From positions 1-64,000 of the forward strand of contig CAYXNL010000002.1 of NCBI GenBank assembly GCA_964466455.1: 64,000 nt of DNA. The letters run 5' to 3'. Both the position numbers and the translations under genes were made by a program. The notes beneath the pieces were generated by a model. It was not told where the DNA came from. It searched no databases and saw only the letters and a program-made list of their open reading frames with translations. This document shows, in pieces, positions 59,126 to 64,000 of this stretch (position 1 is the stretch's first letter; every line of letters starts with the position of its first letter). Source of the stretch: S010-25 sp964466455. Its GTDB lineage: Bacteria > Pseudomonadota > Gammaproteobacteria > SZUA-229.

Positions 59126-60360
59126 GTATTAACACTTCCCTATCTGGCTTTATCAATCCTTTCGGTGGTCTGCAAAACTATGATCCAGAAGATATGGATA
59201 TGGTCTTGCTGCTTGCTGCCATTACCCTGCTCAGTCTTGGTGTCATAATGGTGGCATCGGCATCTATCAGTGTGGCGGACAGAAATTTTTCAAATCCATT
59301 TTACTATCTGGAGCACCAGCTTGCTTTTGTTGCGGTGGGTGTGGTTGCCGCCTTGCTTGTCTTTAAAATACGACTGGTGCAGTGGGAAAAATCAGGTATG
59401 GCGTTATTAATTTTTGCCCTGTTTCTGCTGCTGCTGGTTTTAATTCCGGGTATTGGTAAAACCGTTAATGGCAGTACCCGCTGGTTGCCCATTGGTATCT
59501 TTAATTTACAGGTATCCGAACTGGTTAAGCTGTTTTTGATTATCTATGTAGCCGGTTATCTGGTACGTCATGGTGAAGATGTGCGGACAACCATGTGGGG
59601 GTTTTTAAAACCGATGATAATGGTCGGTCTGGCCGGCCTGCTATTATTACTTGAACCGGATTTCGGCGCTACCGTTGTATTGATGGCAACGGTACTGGGT
59701 ATGACTTATTTATGCGGTGTGCGTTTTACCCAGTTTTTTTCTTTTGTTATCCTGTTCGGTGGTGCTGCACTATTACTGGTTGTTACTTCCCCTTATCGCA
59801 TGCAACGCCTGGTTTCATTTACCAATCCCTGGGCGGATCCATTCAATAGTGGTTTCCAGCTAACACAGTCATTAATAGCCATTGGAACCGGTGGCTGGTT
59901 TGGCACAGGACTCGGTGGCAGTATACAGAAATTATTTTATCTTCCAGAAGCACATACCGATTTTCTATTTGCCATCTTATCGGAAGAGCTAGGTTTTGCC
60001 GGTGTAATGCTGGTGATCGTCCTCTATAGCATTGTCTTTTTCCGCGCTTTTCGCATTGCCGTACGGGCAGAACTGGCTGGCAATTTTTTTGCCTCGTATC
60101 TGGCTTACGGTATCGGTATCTGGTTGGCAATTCAGGCAATAATTAATATCGGTGTCAATATGGGCTTGCTGCCAACCAAAGGGCTAACCTTACCATTGAT
60201 GAGTTATGGCGGTAGCAGTCTAGTCGTGTCCTGTATAGCCATTGGTTTGTTAATGCGAATTCATTATGAAAGTGTCACGATATCGAAGCAGGCGGTGACG
60301 CGGTCAGGTAAAAAGAAGCGACAGAAAAAATACCGGGCACTGGAGGCGCGACATGCTTGA
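59122..60360 (+). CDS. ftsW: septal peptidoglycan polymerase FtsW
   Basis: A 412-residue SEDS-family glycosyltransferase with ten membrane helices. GSTRWLPIGIFNLQVSELVKL, LEPDFGATVV and the C-terminal MSYGGSSLVVSC are hallmark motifs. GTG start, overlapping murD. Basic C-terminal tail (SGKKKRQKK) faces the cytoplasm. Overlaps murG by eight bases. Confidence 0.96.
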   Translation: MSINTSLSGFINPFGGLQNYDPEDMDMVLLLAAITLLSLGVIMVASASISVADRNFSNPFYYLEHQLAFVAVGVVAALLVFKIRLVQWEKSGMALLIFALFLLLLVLIPGIGKTVNGSTRWLPIGIFNLQVSELVKLFLIIYVAGYLVRHGEDVRTTMWGFLKPMIMVGLAGLLLLLEPDFGATVVLMATVLGMTYLCGVRFTQFFSFVILFGGAALLLVVTSPYRMQRLVSFTNPWADPFNSGFQLTQSLIAIGTGGWFGTGLGGSIQKLFYLPEAHTDFLFAILSEELGFAGVMLVIVLYSIVFFRAFRIAVRAELAGNFFASYLAYGIGIWLAIQAIINIGVNMGLLPTKGLTLPLMSYGGSSLVVSCIAIGLLMRIHYESVTISKQAVTRSGKKKRQKKYRALEARHA

Positions 60361-61435
60361 TGTGCGTCCGGTTTTAATTATGGCAGGTGGTACCGGTGGT
60401 CATGTCTTTCCGGCACTCGCTGTCGCAGATGAGTTGCGCCAGCGAGGCGTTCCGGTGGTCTGGCTGGGAACACGCGCCGGAATAGAAGCCAGGCTGGTTG
60501 TGCAGGCCGGTTATCCGATTGAATGGTTAAGTGTTACCGGCTTACGCGGTAAGAAGCTGTCCACACTTATACTGGCACCATTAACGTTGACTCGAGCCTG
60601 CTGGCAGGCACTGATGATTATACGTAAACGTCGTCCCTGTGCAGTACTTGGTATGGGTGGTTTTGCCTCCGGGCCAGGTGGTTTTATGGCATGGTTAAGT
60701 CATACCCCATTATTGATTCATGAGCAAAATGCTATTCCGGGTTTAACTAACCGCTTATTATCAAAAATTTCAGGGACCGTTATGCAGGCATTTCCTTCAG
60801 CATTTGGAAGCAGGGCAAAAACACTGGGTAATCCGGTAAGAAAAACAATTTGTGACCTGCCTTTACCTGGAAAGCGTCTGCCATTACATCAGGGACGGTT
60901 ACGTTTGCTGGTCGTTGGTGGCAGCCTGGGTGCGGTAAAACTAAACGAATTATTGCCACAGGCACTGGCAAAAATAGACCCGCAGGTGCGTCCTGAAGTG
61001 ATACATCAGACAGGAATAAAAAATCTGGATACGGCTCGCAGAACCTACCATCAATATTGTGTTGAAGCAAAGGTTAATGCCTTTATTGATGATATGGCAG
61101 CAGCGTATGCGTGGGCAGATCTGGTTATCTGCCGGGCCGGTGCGATGACGGTATTTGAACTGGCGGCTGTTGGTATTGCCTCTATACTGGTGCCATATCC
61201 TTATGCGGTAGATGACCATCAAAGTGCAAATGCGGCTTTTCTGGAGGCAGCTGGTGGCGCTATTGTGAAGCAGCAGAAAGTGCTGGATAGTAACTGGTTG
61301 ACTGCGATAATTATTGATTTAATGCAGCATCGTGAACGTCTGTTGCAAATGGCCAATGCAGCGCGTGTACTGGCAATGCCTGAGTCTGCAAAGCAGATTG
61401 CCGACCTGTGCATGAATGCGGGTGAGATACTATGA
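60353..61435 (+). CDS. murG: lipid II-forming GlcNAc transferase MurG
   Basis: A 360-residue GT-B peripheral enzyme converting lipid I to lipid II. MAGGTGGHVFPALAVADELR is the N-terminal glycine-rich loop; HEQNAIPGLTN and the C-terminal donor-site VICRAGAMTVFELAAVG follow, then VPYPYAVDDHQSANA. Its stop overlaps the murC ATG. Confidence 0.97.
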   Translation: MLDVRPVLIMAGGTGGHVFPALAVADELRQRGVPVVWLGTRAGIEARLVVQAGYPIEWLSVTGLRGKKLSTLILAPLTLTRACWQALMIIRKRRPCAVLGMGGFASGPGGFMAWLSHTPLLIHEQNAIPGLTNRLLSKISGTVMQAFPSAFGSRAKTLGNPVRKTICDLPLPGKRLPLHQGRLRLLVVGGSLGAVKLNELLPQALAKIDPQVRPEVIHQTGIKNLDTARRTYHQYCVEAKVNAFIDDMAAAYAWADLVICRAGAMTVFELAAVGIASILVPYPYAVDDHQSANAAFLEAAGGAIVKQQKVLDSNWLTAIIIDLMQHRERLLQMANAARVLAMPESAKQIADLCMNAGEIL

Positions 61436-62868
61436 TGCAACAGATTAAACCAATAGACTCATTTATGCGTCGTATTCAAAAAGTGCATTTTGTGGGTATT
61501 GGTGGTGCCGGGATGAGTGGTATTGCCGATGTTATGCATGATCTGGGTTATGTAATAAGCGGCTCGGATATTGCTGAAAATTCAGCAATCAGGCATCTGA
61601 AAAAACAGGGTGTCAGGGTATATATGTCGCATTGTGCAGAGAATGTAGCGAATGTTGATGTGGTGGTAACCTCTACAGCGATTGACAAAAATAATGTAGA
61701 GGTGCTGGCGGCGCAGGTACAACGTATTCCCGTTGTCCCACGTGCGCAGATGCTGGCAGAAATTATGCGTTTCAGTCATGGTATTGCGGTAGCTGGCACT
61801 CATGGCAAGACCACGACGACTTCACTGATTGCGAGTATTCTGGCCGAAGGTGGGCTTGACCCCACCTATGTTATTGGTGGGAAATTAAACAGTTCGGCAA
61901 AACATGCACGTCTGGGCAAAAGTAAATATCTGGTTGCCGAAGCGGATGAAAGTGATGCTTCATTTTTATGTTTACAACCGATTCTTGCAGTGGTTACAAA
62001 TATTGATGCCGATCACCTGCCAACCTATGATGGTGATTTTAATAAACTAAAAAAAACATTTGTCGAATTTCTACACCACCTGCCTTTTTACGGGCTGGCT
62101 GTATTGTGTGTTGACGATGATGAAGTGCGAAGTCTTCTACCTGAAATTAATCGACCAGTAATTCGTTATGGTATCGAACAGGATGCCGATGTGTGTGCAT
62201 CCGGTATTAAATTTAACGGGGCCAGAACTGAGTTTAACGTGATGTTGCCAGATTCAGATCAGGTATTGCCTGTCACCTTGAATATGCCGGGAAGACATAA
62301 TGTTCTAAATGCCCTGGCAGCAATCAGTGTGGCAAATGAACTGGGTGTGGAGCGCGAAGCAATACAGCGTGCCTTATCTATTTTTGCAGGCATTGGCCGC
62401 CGTATGCATCGTTATGGTGACGTTACACTTTCAGATAGTGTAAGCGCCAGAATTCCTTTACTGGACGACTACGCCCATCATCCTACCGAAATCACGGCAA
62501 CGCTTGATGCGGTAAGAAAAGGCTGGCCTGATAAACGACTGGTAGTCGTGTTTCAGCCACACCGTTATACCCGAACACGCGATCTGTTTGAAGATTTTTC
62601 CCAGATACTGGCAGATGTGGATGTACTGATTTTGAGTGAAGTATATGCCGCCGGTGAAAAGGTTATTTCTGGTGCAGACGGACGTTCATTATGTGCGGCT
62701 ATTCGGGCGCGGGGGAAGGTTAATCCAATTTTTATAGATGATATTCAAAGTCTGCATGAAACGCTTAAAACTATTATAAAGAAAGATGATCTTGTCTTAA
62801 CCATGGGAGCTGGCAGTATTGGTCGGGTAGCATCAGCGCTCAGGGAACAACTACAGGCGGTGCTATGA
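61432..62868 (+). CDS. murC: UDP-MurNAc:L-alanine ligase
   Basis: A 478-residue Mur ligase, first peptide-adding enzyme. VHFVGIGGAGMSGIADVM opens the UDP-binding domain, VAGTHGKTTTTSLIASIL is the ATP loop, EADESDASFL and LDDYAHHPTEI are conserved, and VVVFQPHRYTRTRD lies in the C-terminal domain. Between IGRRMHRYGD and the LDDYAHH block the spacer (VTLSDSVSARIP) is longer than in E. coli. Two adjacent ATG codons (61432, 61435) can serve as start. Confidence 0.96.
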   Translation: MMQQIKPIDSFMRRIQKVHFVGIGGAGMSGIADVMHDLGYVISGSDIAENSAIRHLKKQGVRVYMSHCAENVANVDVVVTSTAIDKNNVEVLAAQVQRIPVVPRAQMLAEIMRFSHGIAVAGTHGKTTTTSLIASILAEGGLDPTYVIGGKLNSSAKHARLGKSKYLVAEADESDASFLCLQPILAVVTNIDADHLPTYDGDFNKLKKTFVEFLHHLPFYGLAVLCVDDDEVRSLLPEINRPVIRYGIEQDADVCASGIKFNGARTEFNVMLPDSDQVLPVTLNMPGRHNVLNALAAISVANELGVEREAIQRALSIFAGIGRRMHRYGDVTLSDSVSARIPLLDDYAHHPTEITATLDAVRKGWPDKRLVVVFQPHRYTRTRDLFEDFSQILADVDVLILSEVYAAGEKVISGADGRSLCAAIRARGKVNPIFIDDIQSLHETLKTIIKKDDLVLTMGAGSIGRVASALREQLQAVL

Positions 62869-62869
62869 A

Positions 62870-63778
62870 ATGTCGGGTATGGCAACAATGATACAGTCTG
62901 AACAGATTTGTGAAGTGATTGAAAATGAACCGATGTCACGCCATACAAGCTGGCGGGCAGGAGGCTGCGCACGACATTATGCGATTCCCCGTACGCTGGA
63001 ACAGTTACAGCAGTTAATGGTTTTATTACCCGCGTCAGAAAAAATTGAATGGATGGGTCTAGGTAGTAATACGCTGGTACGTGACGGTGGCTTCAATGGC
63101 ACTATTGTAGCCACACAGCATATGATGAATAAAATAAAACAGCTTAACTCGCAGACACTTTATATTGGAGCCGGTGTGCCTGATGCAAAGCTGGCGCGCT
63201 TTTGTACACAACGGGGTATGCATGAAGCTGCGTTTTTTGCTGGTATTCCAGGGTTGTTTGGTGGTGCGCTGGCAATGAATGCGGGTGCGTGGGGAGGGGA
63301 GACCTGGACGCATGTTATCAGTGTAGAAACAATGAACCGAAAAGGAGAAATTCAGCAACGCCAGCGTGATGAATTTGATATTTCCTACCGGCAGGTAGGT
63401 AAACATCATGGAGAATGGTTTGTGGGTGCAATAATGCATTTTAAAGTTAGTGATAACAGTCAGGGCGTGATTAATAGTAAACAGTTATTAGCCGAACGTG
63501 CCCGCTTACAACCAACCGGAGTAGCCAGTTGTGGCTCGGTTTTTCGTAATCCTGAAGCTGATTATGCCGCCAGATTAATTGAACAATGTGGTCTGAAAGG
63601 CACGCGCATTGGTGGAGCCGTTGTCTCCGGGAAACATGCAAATTTTATTATCAATGACAATAACGCCAGTGCCAGTGATATTGAACTGTTAATTGAACAG
63701 ATACGGCAAATGGTTAAACAGCAGCGAGGTATTTTACTGCAACCGGAAGTAAAAATTATTGGAGAAAAGAACTGGTGA
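62870..63778 (+). CDS. murB: UDP-N-acetylenolpyruvoylglucosamine reductase
   Basis: A 302-residue FAD enzyme reducing the MurA product to UDP-MurNAc. MGLGSNTLVRDGGFNGTIV binds FAD; AGIPGLFGGALAMNAGAWG and GVASCGSVFRNPEADYAARL (catalytic Ser) follow. It is shorter than the E. coli type I enzyme (342) and resembles the type II class. Starts one base after the murC stop; its TGA overlaps the next GTG. Confidence 0.95.
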   Translation: MSGMATMIQSEQICEVIENEPMSRHTSWRAGGCARHYAIPRTLEQLQQLMVLLPASEKIEWMGLGSNTLVRDGGFNGTIVATQHMMNKIKQLNSQTLYIGAGVPDAKLARFCTQRGMHEAAFFAGIPGLFGGALAMNAGAWGGETWTHVISVETMNRKGEIQQRQRDEFDISYRQVGKHHGEWFVGAIMHFKVSDNSQGVINSKQLLAERARLQPTGVASCGSVFRNPEADYAARLIEQCGLKGTRIGGAVVSGKHANFIINDNNASASDIELLIEQIRQMVKQQRGILLQPEVKIIGEKNW

Positions 63779-64000
63779 GTAGCGTAACACAAACATCAAC
63801 ACGACTGACCTCCACATCAGCGGGTAAAGTTGTTGTATTGATGGGTGGTAGCTCGGCAGAACGTAATATTTCTCTACAAAGTGGTGCCGCCGTACTCGAT
63901 GCGCTAAAGCATAACGGTATTGATGCGTATGGCGTGGATATGGATAAAAATATAGCACGGGTTTTAATGGAAGATAATTTTCAACGTGTTTTTATTATGT
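63775..64000 (+). CDS. ddl: D-alanine--D-alanine ligase, N-terminal part (cut by window end)
   Basis: Seventy-five codons of an open frame starting at GTG 63775 (GTGA overlap with murB). After a Ser/Thr-rich leader of about 17 residues, KVVVLMGGSSAERNISLQSG and AAVLDALKHNGIDAYGVD match the start of Ddl, an ATP-grasp enzyme making the dipeptide used by MurF. The position between murB and (presumably) ftsQ fits the dcw cluster. Incomplete; nothing can be said of the active site beyond the N-terminal loop. Confidence 0.92.
   Translation, partial: MSSVTQTSTRLTSTSAGKVVVLMGGSSAERNISLQSGAAVLDALKHNGIDAYGVDMDKNIARVLMEDNFQRVFIM

Overview
The window is a stretch of core chromosome from a gammaproteobacterium. 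This rests on gene order as much as on protein similarity. The order lptC-lptA-lptB-rpoN-hpf-ptsN, the yrbG|mlaFEDCB-murA order, hisGD-hisC-degS-petABC-sspAB, diaA-yraN-lpoA|rsmI, aroQ-accB-accC, fxsA-groESL and mraZ to ddl (the dcw cluster) are all gammaproteobacterial arrangements. A cytochrome bc1 complex, a phosphotransfer system with no sugar permease, HPr kinase and a pyruvate dehydrogenase E3 with its own lipoyl domain point to a respiring environmental lineage rather than an enteric one. I cannot name the genus. Base composition looks moderate and slightly AT-leaning by eye; I have not computed it.

Layout. 1-2180 is the most accessory part: a 3-methyladenine DNA glycosylase, a small lipoprotein, a lone MerB-like organomercurial lyase with a 166-bp MITE-like element at its stop codon, and an unlisted 30-codon ORF with a CxxC motif and one membrane segment. 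2180-8078 (minus) is aceE-aceF-lpdA. 8341-11334 holds argG, a doubtful exported ORF and mgtE. 11560-16509 (minus) encodes a regulatory phosphorelay: EI, HPr, an EIIA of the mannose family, RapZ, HPr kinase and EIIA-Ntr. It continues upstream into hpf, rpoN and the LPS transport/Kdo genes (lptB, lptA, lptC, kdsC, kdsD, yrbG), up to 23165. The divergent mla operon runs into murA, hisG and hisD. An inverted small heat-shock gene then separates hisD from hisC. degS, petABC, sspAB, diaA, yraN, lpoA, rsmI, accCB, aroQ, a TlpA-like thioredoxin and dsbD follow to 45980. fxsA and groESL come next, then the RNase P RNA. The dcw cluster from mraZ to a ddl gene cut by the window end closes the window.

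The genes centre on envelope biogenesis (LPS transport, phospholipid retrieval, peptidoglycan precursors and division), central carbon and fatty-acid entry (PDH, ACC), and stress control. Regulatory sites that can be read directly include a perfect CIRCE operator with a sigma70-type promoter on groES, a sigma32-like promoter on the small heat-shock gene, and a sigma70-type promoter followed by a three-box MraZ operator on mraZ.

I did not find an obvious undescribed multi-gene system. The novel material is small. It comprises two dispersed repeat families (a 132-bp palindromic element and a 32-bp GC hairpin, two copies each), the MITE at merB, several short tandem duplications in spacers, a C8 tract in degS, a PLWY Qo motif in cytochrome b, and the CxxC micro-ORF.
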